A DNA stretch of 58,032 bases, taken from NCBI RefSeq assembly GCF_039545055.1, contig NZ_BAABRP010000020.1, positions 1 through 58,032 of the forward strand. The letters run 5' to 3'. The number at the start of each line of letters is the position of its first letter. Position 1 is the stretch's first letter. Positions 18,992 through 29,548 of the stretch are shown one piece after another. The notes under the pieces are model-generated. The model had not been told where the DNA came from. It did not search any database and saw only the letters and a list, made by a program, of their open reading frames with translations. The position numbers were made by a program, and so were the translations under genes. The stretch comes from Deinococcus carri (lineage in GTDB: Bacteria > Deinococcota > Deinococci > Deinococcales > Deinococcaceae).

Positions 18992-19653
18992 ATGAGCACC
19001 CTGCTGTCTCACCGCCGCCGCATCCACCCGGCAGCCCTCCTGCGCCTGTTTCTGGGCATTCTGCTGCCCCTCGTGATCGTCGGCTTTATCGCGGAAGAGG
19101 TGCTGGAGCAGGAGCGCATCGCCTTCGAGGCTCCCTTTCTGCTGGCCCTGCACGCCCACGCGACCCCGTTTCTCGACCGGCTGGCGCTGCTGTTCACCAC
19201 CCTCGGCGGCGTGACGGTCATCGCCCCCGTCAGCGCCCTGATCCTGCTGGGGCTGTGGCTGAGACGGCGTTCGCTGGCCCTCTTCTGGGCGGTGGGCGTG
19301 GCGGGGGCGGCGCTTCTCGACCTGGTGATGAAGCTGATCTTTCACCGGCCCCGGCCCGAGTTGTGGCCCCGGCTGGTGCAGGAGAACGACTTCGGCTTTC
19401 CCAGCGGGCACAGCATGTACAGCGCGGCCTTCGTCACGGCACTGATCCTGCTGACCTGGCGCACGCCGCTGCGCTGGCTGGTCCTGGTGCTGGGGGTCCT
19501 TTTCAGCGGGGCGGTCGGCTTTTCGCGGCTTTACCTGGGGGTGCATTACCCTACCGATGTCCTGGCGGGCTGGCTGAGTGGGCTGGCCTGGGTGCTGGGC
19601 GTCTACAGCGTGCTGCGGCCCTACCGTGGCCTGCCCCCAGAAGGAGGTTCCGC

Positions 19654-19657
<4 letters not shown>
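18992..19657 (+). CDS. PAP2-family membrane phosphatase
   Basis: A 221-residue membrane protein of the PAP2/undecaprenyl-pyrophosphate phosphatase superfamily with about six helices. The three phosphatase motifs are present: KLIFHRPRP, PSGHSMYSA (catalytic His) and SRLYLGVHYPTDVLAGW. It would dephosphorylate a lipid phosphate such as undecaprenyl pyrophosphate or phosphatidic acid on the outer face of the membrane. It is the first gene of a three-gene operon; its stop overlaps the response regulator start (GTGA), so lipid phosphatase and regulator are made together. The start ATG lacks a strong ribosome site. Confidence 0.9.
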
Positions 19658-21635
<1,978 letters not shown>

Positions 21636-21697
21636 CAGCCCCAGACGAAAAGCACGGGTCCGGCTGAACGAGCACTACCACGCTCCCCCCAGTGGTC

Positions 21698-23359
21698 TCA
21701 CTTCACTGTGGAGGCGATGGCACGTCCGGCAGTTCGACCGCTGAAGAGGCAGCCCCCCAGGAAGGTGCCTTCCAGGGCGCGGTAGCCGTGAACGCCGCCC
21801 CCGCCGAAGCCCGCCACCTCCCCCGCAGCGTACAGGCCGGGCATGGGCTGGCCGCCTTCGCCCAGCACGCGCCCCTGCAAGTCGGTTTCCAGGCCGCCCA
21901 GCGACTTGCGCGTCAGGATATGGAGCTTCACGGCTATCAGGGGACCGTCCGCCGGGTCGAGGAGGGGGGCAGGTTTCGCCACCCGGATCAGCCGCTCGCT
22001 GAGGATGTTCCGCGCGCCCCGGACAATGGCGAGCTGCGGGTCCTTGCCCGGGACGTTGCGGGTCTGGAGGTCACGGTCGCGCACCTCGCGCTCCACTGTG
22101 GCGTAGTCCACGAGGCTCTCGCCGGTGAGTTCGTTCATGCCGGCTACCAGGTCGCGCAGGTTGTCCCGCACCACGAAATCCGCGCCGTTGTCCATGAAAG
22201 CCTGGACCGGGGCCTGCACATCTTTCCCCGCGCGCCTGAGGGTGAGGAGCAGGTTCTTGCCGGTCAGGTCGGGGTTCTGCTCGCTGCCCGAGAGGGCGAA
22301 CTCCTTCTTGATGACGGCGCGGTTGAGCAGGAACCAGGTGTAGGGGTAGCCGTGCGTGGTGATGTGCCGCAGCGTGTCCAGCGTGCTGCCACCGGGGATG
22401 TGGGGAAAGGGCAGACGCTTCCCGGTGGGGTCGAGCCACAGGCTGCTGGGGCCAGGGAGGATGCGGATGCCGTGGTTCGGCCAGATAGGATTCCAGTTGC
22501 GGATGCCCTCGGTGTAGTGCCACATCCGGTCGGGGTTGATCAGGCTGGCCCCGGCGCTCCGCACCGCCTGTTGCAGCAGGCCGTCCACGTACTTCGGCAC
22601 GCCCGACAGCATGAAGGCGGGCGCAGGTCCCAGCCGTGGGGTGGGCCAGTACTGGCGGACGAGCGCGTGGTTGCCCCCGATCCCGCCTGAGGTGACGAGG
22701 ACGGCCGCCGCGTTCAGGCTGAAGTCGCCCACCACGACGCGCGAACTGGCCTCACCCCGTGCCACGTCGGACGCTTCGAGGAGGTCCCCGTGAACGCCGT
22801 GAACGGCCCCGTTCGTGACGTTCAGGCCGCGCACCCGGTGGCGGAAGCGAAACTGGATGTGGCCGCTGCGCTCGTGTTCGCGGACGCGGCGTTCGAAGGG
22901 TTCGAGAACGCCCGGCCCGGTGCCCCAGGTGACATGGAAGCGCGGCACGCTGTTGCCCGGCAGCCCCGCGCCCGCCCCGCCCCGTTCGGCCCAGCCCACC
23001 GCGGGAAACCAGCGCATCCCCTGCCCGTGCAGCCACGCCCGCTTTTCCCCGGCGGCAAAGTCCAGATACGCCTCGGCCCACCGCCGGGGCCAGTGGTCCT
23101 CGGGGCGGTCGAAGCGGGCGGTGGTGAGCCAGTCGCGCCGCGCCAGCTCCAGCGAATCGCGGATGCCGAGCCGGCGCTGCTCAGGCGAGTCCACAAAAAA
23201 CAGGCCCCCGAAGGACCAGTACGCCTGCCCGCCCAGGTTCTGCTCGCCTTCCTGGTCGAGCAGCAGCACGCGCCTGCCCGCATCCGCGAGTTCGGCGGCG
23301 GCCACCAGTCCGGCCAGGCCCGCCCCCACGACGATCACATCCGCATCCGGTGTCGGCAT
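21698..23359 (-). CDS. FAD-binding dehydrogenase (KstD/fumarate reductase flavoprotein-like)
   Basis: A 553-residue flavoprotein. The N-terminal dinucleotide-binding motif is VIVVGAGLAGLVAAAELA followed by VLLLDQE, and the C-terminal FAD segment is PGLYAAGEVAGFGGGGVHGY with a final FSGRTAGRAI helix. The family is annotated as FAD-binding dehydrogenases related to 3-ketosteroid dehydrogenases and fumarate reductase flavoproteins; the physiological substrate is unknown. There is no signal peptide or heme site. The gene stands alone, convergent with the histidine kinase gene and divergent from the PNGase-like lipoprotein gene. Confidence 0.88.
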   Translation of the reverse strand: MPTPDADVIVVGAGLAGLVAAAELADAGRRVLLLDQEGEQNLGGQAYWSFGGLFFVDSPEQRRLGIRDSLELARRDWLTTARFDRPEDHWPRRWAEAYLDFAAGEKRAWLHGQGMRWFPAVGWAERGGAGAGLPGNSVPRFHVTWGTGPGVLEPFERRVREHERSGHIQFRFRHRVRGLNVTNGAVHGVHGDLLEASDVARGEASSRVVVGDFSLNAAAVLVTSGGIGGNHALVRQYWPTPRLGPAPAFMLSGVPKYVDGLLQQAVRSAGASLINPDRMWHYTEGIRNWNPIWPNHGIRILPGPSSLWLDPTGKRLPFPHIPGGSTLDTLRHITTHGYPYTWFLLNRAVIKKEFALSGSEQNPDLTGKNLLLTLRRAGKDVQAPVQAFMDNGADFVVRDNLRDLVAGMNELTGESLVDYATVEREVRDRDLQTRNVPGKDPQLAIVRGARNILSERLIRVAKPAPLLDPADGPLIAVKLHILTRKSLGGLETDLQGRVLGEGGQPMPGLYAAGEVAGFGGGGVHGYRALEGTFLGGCLFSGRTAGRAIASTVK

Positions 23360-23727
23360 GACCTATTAAGCAGGTTGGGCCGCACCTCTGCAACAAAGAG
23401 GGGATGCCGGGGATGCCGTCCCTCCTGCCTTGCCCGTGGCTCCCTGAGGCTTCAATGCTGTCTCCAGGTGCCGATTCTTGAGCAGGACCGCAAGCCACCT
23501 AACCGCACCACCGGGCCGATTCGTACGGTGCCGACGGCTTCTTAAAGTCGGACTTCCCCGAAGAAGGGGGAGGAGTCCTTCACCATCCCTCTCTTCATCA
23601 CAAGTTAAGAACTCCAGCTCTTGGGTCGGAGGAATAGCATTCCTGACCACATTTGGACTATGTTGCCCTCCAGATTCAATACAGCGCCGCGTTTCTGCCC
23701 GCACGTGGAGAACGCGCAGGAGGTCAT
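23360..23727. other. Intergenic region between divergent genes
   Basis: About 370 bases without a convincing gene. It must hold the promoters of the flavin dehydrogenase (leftward) and the PNGase-like lipoprotein (rightward). A TATGTT box at about 23658 fits a -10, but no clear -35 accompanies it. A strong ribosome site AGGAGG precedes ATG 23728. A GGAGGAATAG stretch near 23630 is not followed by a credible frame. Confidence 0.4.
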
Positions 23728-25686
23728 ATGCACCGTGCCGTGGCTCTTGTTTCCGTCACCTCTGCCCTGCTGCTCAGTGGCTGTGGTCTCTTCAACGCGC
23801 CCGACAACCCCAACGCACTGACCGTGCAGACCGCGCAGGGCAAAGTCAACCTCAGCGGCAAGAACGTGGTTGTGGTGAGCAAGGACGCCCGCACGCCGGA
23901 GAGTGCGGCCATCTGGCAGGGCGACCTGAGCCAGTTGCAGGGCAGCCCCGCCGACGTGACGTACCTGCTTCTTCCTGGCGGGGCCACCGACGCCGATATT
24001 CAGGCCCGCGCCGGGGAACTCCGCGCGGCGGCCGCCGGCGTGAGCGGCGTGAATGTGGTCGTGGCGAGTACGCCTCCCGGCCCGGACTCGGCACTGGGGA
24101 AGCTGCTGGACCGGTGGGGCAACGACCTGCGTGATGTCAGGGCCACCTGGAGCGGTGGCAGCGTCCAGGCCACTGCCCTGGGCGACTCGGGCATCGGCAA
24201 GAGCTTCACGGGCAGCACCCAGCTCGAAGCCGTGCTGTACGGCAACGACGCCTGCGGCGACAAGGCCCCGGTGGGCGACATCAGCGGCAAGGCTGCCGTG
24301 ATTCTGCGTGGCACCTGCGGCTTCACCGACAAGGTCAAGGCCGCCACCAAGCGCGGCGCGGCGGCGGTGCTGCTGGTCAACAACGACAGCCCCATCGGTG
24401 TGATTCGCGGCGACTGCAACGACACCTGCAAGGCGGCCGTCCTCGCCATGCTGCCCAAGACGGAGGGGACGCAGCTCGTCAAGGCCCTGGAAGGGGGCAA
24501 GTCTGCCCAGGTGACGCTGACCAACCTGCATGTCGCCCCGGGCGTCCTGCGCATCTCGCCCGACGGCAACGCCACCGACACCGGCCCGATTCCCTACGTG
24601 TTCAACGCCTCCCTGGAAGAGGAAGGGGAAAAGCCGGTGGACCCCTTCGCATCGGTTCGCAAGGAGGGCGAGTACCTGAGCTGGGAAACGGCCCTGAAAA
24701 CCCGCCTGCAAAACGAGGAAAAGAGCGGCAAGGTCACCGTCACGCCGGTCTTCAGGGGCGAAATCGCCAAGGATCCCGGCTGGCGCAAGGAGATGATCTA
24801 CGCCGACGTGACCCTCCCGGCCAACTTCGCGCAGTTCGACACGCTGGAGCTGGACCGTGCCCTGACCTGCACCTCGGAACGCAAATCGGGCTGCCCGCCC
24901 TGGGACTACGAGACCAATCTCTACATCTGCGACCCGCTTGACCTGACCAAATGCAACCAGGAAATCGCCCGCGACATCACGCCCTACTGGAACAGCGGGC
25001 GCTGGGTCACCGACATGAGTCCGCTGCTCGCCGTGCTGCGGGAAAAGGCCGTGAACGGCAAGGTGCGCCTGGCCTACTGGTCGGTGCAGCCCTACAAGGT
25101 CACCATGAACCTGCGGTTCCAGAACAGGGGAAGCAGCCTGATCCCAGTCTGGGCTGTGCCCCTCAAGTTCGGTGGTGCGATGGGCGACGGAGCCTACAAC
25201 ACCCGTCAGGCCCCGGTGACCTTCGAGCGCCCGGCCTGGGCGAAGAAGGTGGAGTTCTCGACGCTGGTGACCGGGCACGGCTTCAACGACAGCAAGAGCT
25301 GCGCCGAGTTCTGCGACACGGTCCACCACGTGACGGTGGGTGGCCGCGACTTCACGCTGAGTAACCCGGTGGCGGGCACGGCCCTGGGCTGCTTCGAGCA
25401 GGTGGGAGGCGGCGTGGTGCCCAACCAGTCCGGCACCTGGGTCTACGGGCGCAACAACTGGTGCCCCGGCCAGGGGGTCAAGCTCTGGAACGCCGACCTC
25501 AGCGCCGCCGCGACAGGCGCTGGCCCCCATACCCTGACCTACCAGGCGCTGGTGGACGGCGTGGACCATGTCTCGAAGCTGGAGGCGGGGGCCGAGCGTG
25601 ACGCCAGCATCCACATGACGAGCTGGCTGGTCTACTACGCCGAGCGCGGCGCGGCCCTGCCCGACAAACCCAACGTGAAGCAGTAA
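23728..25686 (+). CDS. Lipoprotein with PA domain and peptide-N-glycosidase F-like domains
   Basis: A 652-residue lipoprotein: signal peptide with lipobox LLLSGC (Cys19), so it is probably anchored at the cell surface. Residues about 165-285 look like a protease-associated (PA) domain (GKAAVILRGTCGFTDKVKAA, GAAAVLLVNND). The C-terminal half matches both jelly-roll domains of peptide-N-glycosidase F: GCPPWDYETNLYICD near 387, VTGHGF near 514, CAEFCDTVHHV, then SGTWVYGRNNWCPGQGVKLW. PNGase F cleaves Asn-linked glycans from glycoproteins. The PA insertion is not part of the classical enzyme. The start is set by AGGAGG before ATG 23728; the frame runs further upstream without a ribosome site. Catalytic residues should be checked by alignment. 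Confidence 0.8.
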   Translation: MHRAVALVSVTSALLLSGCGLFNAPDNPNALTVQTAQGKVNLSGKNVVVVSKDARTPESAAIWQGDLSQLQGSPADVTYLLLPGGATDADIQARAGELRAAAAGVSGVNVVVASTPPGPDSALGKLLDRWGNDLRDVRATWSGGSVQATALGDSGIGKSFTGSTQLEAVLYGNDACGDKAPVGDISGKAAVILRGTCGFTDKVKAATKRGAAAVLLVNNDSPIGVIRGDCNDTCKAAVLAMLPKTEGTQLVKALEGGKSAQVTLTNLHVAPGVLRISPDGNATDTGPIPYVFNASLEEEGEKPVDPFASVRKEGEYLSWETALKTRLQNEEKSGKVTVTPVFRGEIAKDPGWRKEMIYADVTLPANFAQFDTLELDRALTCTSERKSGCPPWDYETNLYICDPLDLTKCNQEIARDITPYWNSGRWVTDMSPLLAVLREKAVNGKVRLAYWSVQPYKVTMNLRFQNRGSSLIPVWAVPLKFGGAMGDGAYNTRQAPVTFERPAWAKKVEFSTLVTGHGFNDSKSCAEFCDTVHHVTVGGRDFTLSNPVAGTALGCFEQVGGGVVPNQSGTWVYGRNNWCPGQGVKLWNADLSAAATGAGPHTLTYQALVDGVDHVSKLEAGAERDASIHMTSWLVYYAERGAALPDKPNVKQ

Positions 25687-25786
25687 ACAGGATGAACGAA
25701 GCGATACGGTCCCAGGCCAGGGGCAAGGCCAGGTCGTAAAACACTGTCCTGGGCGGGAGGGGCAGGCGGCCCTCCCACTCAGGCCC

Positions 25787-26029
25787 TTTGACACAGCTTC
25801 CGGCTACGGCAGCACGACGTGCGGCTCCGGCATGCGGGGAGGTCAGGAAGTCTGCCCGCGCGGTGACACGCTGCACCTGGGGCTGAGCAGTTACTGGAAT
25901 GGCCGCCTGAGTGACGGACAACTCGCGCCCGCTGGCCGGTATCAGGTGCGGGCGGGGCTGCGCGTGACCCGCAAAGATGGCCGGACCGAATGGTTGAGCG
26001 CCCCGGCGACTGGGCTGGAGGTGAAGTGA
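25787..26029 (+). pseudogene. Fragment of a BsuPI-like beta-sandwich protein
   Basis: The frame FDTASGYG...CPRGDTLHLGL, then WNGRLSDGQLAPAGRYQVRA and GLEVK, resembles the C-terminal end of BsuPI-type intracellular protease inhibitor domains, where a W-N, a G-L-x-PAG-Y and a final strand are typical. The N-terminal half and a signal peptide are missing, and the only ATG (25832) lies inside the domain. I read it as a truncated remnant, with a small real gene of 65 residues as the alternative. Confidence 0.4.
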
Positions 26030-26145
26030 GAAGCGCCACCGGAAAAGCCCGCTCCCGGGCTGAACCAAAAGGCGGACGTGTCACCGTGCCTCTTCCTCTA
26101 CCCTCCCACCATGCCCACTTGCCCTTCGCCCCAGCCGGTGACCGC

Positions 26146-28080
26146 ATGAAACGCCTCCTCCTCTCGCTGGCCCTGCTCACCGCCTCCGGTGGAGAAGCCG
26201 TCAGGGTGCAGGCGCAGGGCAACGTCCCTGGTGGCCCCGCCGACCTTGTGGCTGTGAGTGATGACGGGCAGACGGTCGCCGTGACCTCCGCAGCCCAGCT
26301 CGGCCTGTTCCGTCCGGGGGGCGAGCGCCTCGCCCTGCTGCTGCCGACGGGGAGCAGCCTCACCAGCCTGATTCCGGCGGGCCAGGACTTCCTCGCCCTG
26401 GACCGGAGCGGCACCCTGCTGCGGGTGCATGACCGTCAGGTGTCGGTCCTGGCCCGCGACCTCTGCCCCGCCCCCGGCAGGCTGCCCGGGCCACCCCAGC
26501 TCGCCTTCGCCGCCGACACCTTCGCGGTGCGCTGCGGCGACGTGGTGCTGGTCGGACAGCCGGGCCAGTGGCGGAAGCTGGCTCTGCCACCCTCAGCGGC
26601 CCCGCTCCCGTTCACGGCCCTGGCCCTGGGCCGGGACGGGCGGCAGCTCGCGGTCTTGCAGGGGGAGAAGGTCCTGCGCTACGCCCTGCCTTCCCTGGAC
26701 GCCCTCCCCACCCTGACGCGCCTGCCGGGCGAGGACACCACCTTCATGGACGAACCGCTGACGCCCGCCGCCGCGAGCGCCCTCGCGTTCGACCCGGCGG
26801 GAAAGCGGCTGGCGGTGGGCTGGGGGATGAGCTTTCCCAAGGCCTACAACCAGTCGGTCACGGTGTACGACCTAGGCACCGGGCAGGGCCGTTCCCTGCC
26901 CACCTACGCCGACTGGACCGGGAAGCTGGCCTTCAGTGCGGATGGCCGCAGGCTGCTGGCGGATGGCACCAGCAGCCCGCGCATCTGGGACCTGGGGGCG
27001 TGGAAACGCCTTCCCCCACCGCAGAAGCTCAATACCTACATCGGCGTGCGGGACGTGGCCTGGCTGGGAGGGAACGTCATCAGCGCCAGCAGCCTGGGTG
27101 CCCTGGCCCTGACCCCCGCCGGGAAGCAGGTGGCCGCCTACCTGCTCCCGCAGGCGCGCCTGACCCTGGCGACCTACAGCGCGGACGGCAAATTACTGGC
27201 GGGCTCCGGTGAAAACGGCCAGATTCATCTGGTGGATGCCCGTACAGGCAAGGTGCGCTGGAGTGCGGCGGCGCACCCGCAGTCCGTCGCCAGCCTGCGC
27301 TTCGACCGGGCAGGCACCCTCCTCGTGAGCGGGGACGGCAACAGCAGTCAGGTGCGCTTCTGGGACGTTCGCAGTGGGAAGCCCGTCGGGCCGACGGTCA
27401 CCGGCGTCAACAACATCGCGGGCTTTACCGCGGGTGACCGGGAACTGGTGCTGAGCGGGCGGGTGGTGCCGCTGGCAAAGGTGCTGGCCCGTCAGGGTGA
27501 GGTGTTCCTGGGGAGTCTGCCGGGCCGCACCTACCGCAAGTCGGGCAGCGAGGCCGCCGACGTGACGCCGCGGGGGGACGCGGTCTGCGAACGCACCGCC
27601 GTCTTTGGGAACCACGGAATCGGCGTCCGGGCTTCGTTGTGGAGCCTGAAAAGCCTGGAGAAGGTTCAGTTCGGCCTGACCCTGCCCGAAGGGCACCGCA
27701 TGGCCGTCACCACGCCGGACTGTCACATCCTCGCGGTGGCCGCCCAGGAAATCAGCGCCCCCGACTATGCCGTCAGGCCACTGGCCGTCGAGGTGTACGA
27801 CCCCCAGACGGGCAAGAAGGTGCGGAGCTGGCCCACGGCGGGGCGGGTGCGCTCGCTGGCCGTCTCACCGGATGGGGGGCAGGTGGCCTACCTCGAAGAG
27901 GGCCGCCCGGCACTGTTTATCGGGAACGTGACGACAGGAAAGCAGACCCTCTGGCCGGTTCCACCCGTTGCCCTGGAATTGGAGAATGTGGCGCTCACCT
28001 TCCGCCCCGATGGGAAGGCTCTGCTGCTCGGCGTGGGGCGGCAAGCCGGGACGAGCTTCACGGTGCTGGGCCTGCCGTGA
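26146..28080 (+). CDS. Exported WD40/beta-propeller-like protein
   Basis: A 644-residue protein with a signal peptide (MKRLLLSLALLTASGGEA) followed by repeated beta-propeller-like units: VAVSDDGQTVAV, ALGRDGRQLAVL, LAFDPAGKRLAVGWG, LAFSADGRRLLADG, ATYSADGKLLAGSGENGQIHL, LRFDRAGTLLVSGDGN and LAVSPDGGQVAYLEEG. The spacing of 40 to 90 residues fits two propellers of the WD40/PQQ-like type. No enzyme motif is seen; such proteins usually act as scaffolds. The ATG at 26146 begins the signal peptide, so the longer upstream frame is rejected. Confidence 0.85.
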   Translation: MKRLLLSLALLTASGGEAVRVQAQGNVPGGPADLVAVSDDGQTVAVTSAAQLGLFRPGGERLALLLPTGSSLTSLIPAGQDFLALDRSGTLLRVHDRQVSVLARDLCPAPGRLPGPPQLAFAADTFAVRCGDVVLVGQPGQWRKLALPPSAAPLPFTALALGRDGRQLAVLQGEKVLRYALPSLDALPTLTRLPGEDTTFMDEPLTPAAASALAFDPAGKRLAVGWGMSFPKAYNQSVTVYDLGTGQGRSLPTYADWTGKLAFSADGRRLLADGTSSPRIWDLGAWKRLPPPQKLNTYIGVRDVAWLGGNVISASSLGALALTPAGKQVAAYLLPQARLTLATYSADGKLLAGSGENGQIHLVDARTGKVRWSAAAHPQSVASLRFDRAGTLLVSGDGNSSQVRFWDVRSGKPVGPTVTGVNNIAGFTAGDRELVLSGRVVPLAKVLARQGEVFLGSLPGRTYRKSGSEAADVTPRGDAVCERTAVFGNHGIGVRASLWSLKSLEKVQFGLTLPEGHRMAVTTPDCHILAVAAQEISAPDYAVRPLAVEVYDPQTGKKVRSWPTAGRVRSLAVSPDGGQVAYLEEGRPALFIGNVTTGKQTLWPVPPVALELENVALTFRPDGKALLLGVGRQAGTSFTVLGLP

Positions 28081-28229
28081 CCCGGCCTTCCTGAAGGCCC
28101 CGCCCTCTCCCGGTCAGGGGGGGTTCCAGGCGCTTGGCGGTGACAACAGGGGACGCTCACACCACATAATCCAGCCGGGCGACACCGCCTGCTCTGGCAG
28201 GCCAGAAAAGATGTCGCCTGGCCCCTGGT

Positions 28230-29171
28230 TCAGGCGGAGGTGATGCGGTTGACCTCCGCGAGGTCCTCTGCTGTCAGTGCCCAGTCTGCTGCCGCTACGT
28301 TCTGATCAATCTGCTCGGGTCGGGTGGCCCCGGCAATCACACTGCTGGTCACGTCGTGCGACAGCAGCCAACTGAACGCGAGTTCCAGCAGGGTGCGCCC
28401 CCTCCCCTGGGCGAACTGCCGCAGTTCCTCCACCACCCGCCAGTTGCGCTCGGTCAGGTACCGGTTCTGCGCCCCCTCCGAGCCGGTGATGCGCGCGCCC
28501 TCCGGCAGTGGCTGCCCGGCGTGGTACTTCCCGCTCAGCAGGCCGCTCGCCAGGGGGAAGTACGGCAGCAGGCCCAGATTCAGCTCACGCAGGGTGGGAA
28601 CCAGCTCCCCCTCGATGTCCCGGACCAGCAGGCTGTACTCGTCCTGGCAGGAGGTGAGCCGCGTCAGGTTCAGCCGCCGGGCTGCCTCGTCCGCGGCCCG
28701 CACACCCGCCGCATCCATATTCGACACGCCCACGAAACGCACCAGGCCTTCTTTGACCAGCTCGTCCAGCGCGCCCAGGGTGTCCTCGATGGGGGTCTGG
28801 GGGTCCGGGCGGTGGAGCTGGTACAGGTCCAGGTAGTCGGTGCCCAGCCGACGCAGGCTCGCTTCCAGCGCCTGCCGGACATAGGCGGGCCTGGCCCCCT
28901 GAAGCTGGCCGCTTTCGTCCATCGGCAGCCCGAACTTGCTGGCAAGAACAATCCGCGGCCGCTCCGCCCCGAGGGCCTTGCCCAGCAGGGTTTCCGAACC
29001 GCCCCGGTTGCCGTAGATGTCGGCGGTGTCGAAGAAGGTGATGCCCCGGTCCAGCGCCCGCCGGACGACGGCAGTGGTGGCGGCCTGGTCCAGGCGACCC
29101 CCGAAGTTGTTGCACCCGAGACCGACAGCGGAAACCGGCAAGCCGGAGTGACCCAGGACGCGCATCTGCAT
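28230..29171 (-). CDS. Aldo/keto reductase
   Basis: A 313-residue NADPH-dependent aldo/keto reductase (TIM barrel). The catalytic tetrad is visible: Asp and Tyr in FDTADIYGN, Lys in LASKFGL and His in YQLHRPDP. The C-terminal SSVIAGATRPEQIDQN is the NADP 2'-phosphate-binding segment. It belongs to the YajO/Tas-like group that reduces aldehydes; the natural substrate is unknown. The start ATG is preceded by TAGCAT and 6 bases with no ribosome site, so the transcript is probably leaderless. It stands alone. Confidence 0.92.
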   Translation of the reverse strand: MQMRVLGHSGLPVSAVGLGCNNFGGRLDQAATTAVVRRALDRGITFFDTADIYGNRGGSETLLGKALGAERPRIVLASKFGLPMDESGQLQGARPAYVRQALEASLRRLGTDYLDLYQLHRPDPQTPIEDTLGALDELVKEGLVRFVGVSNMDAAGVRAADEAARRLNLTRLTSCQDEYSLLVRDIEGELVPTLRELNLGLLPYFPLASGLLSGKYHAGQPLPEGARITGSEGAQNRYLTERNWRVVEELRQFAQGRGRTLLELAFSWLLSHDVTSSVIAGATRPEQIDQNVAAADWALTAEDLAEVNRITSA

Positions 29172-29548
29172 GGGGCCATGCTAGGGCATGTGAAGGGCCT
29201 TTTCCGATGTCAGGCTGAACTCCGGGCCTTTGGGCACCTCTCAGGAAAGAGCCTCCACCGACCTCAGAAGGCACACGCCCCACCGCGACCCCAGGCGGCG
29301 ACGTTCGCACAGCTCAGCGTTTTGCCCAGCACACTGGGGGCCAGGGGTATGCCACACGCAGCGCTCTCTTCCATCGGTGTCATCGCGTCTTAGGCTCCGA
29401 GGGACAACCGGACAACCCCGCGCTCCTCTCCAGGGATGCCCATTCCGCCTGTCAATTCGGCGGCAGTGGCGAGTTCTGCCCCTTTGGGAAGCGTCAGAGC
29501 CTGGAGCCGCTATGGAGGAGCAACCCGGCGACAGGTACGCTGTCTTCC
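29172..29548. other. Divergent intergenic region with a leaderless promoter
   Basis: About 377 bases with no gene. Next to the left gene, ATGCTA (29178-29183, TAGCAT on the minus strand) lies 6 bases from the aldo/keto reductase ATG, a leaderless -10. Near the right end TACGCT lies 7 bases before the GTG at 29549. Nothing else was recognised. Confidence 0.5.

Noticed and set aside
19009..19221. Minus-strand frame inside the PAP2 gene
   Set aside because: Shadow of a well-supported membrane phosphatase gene.
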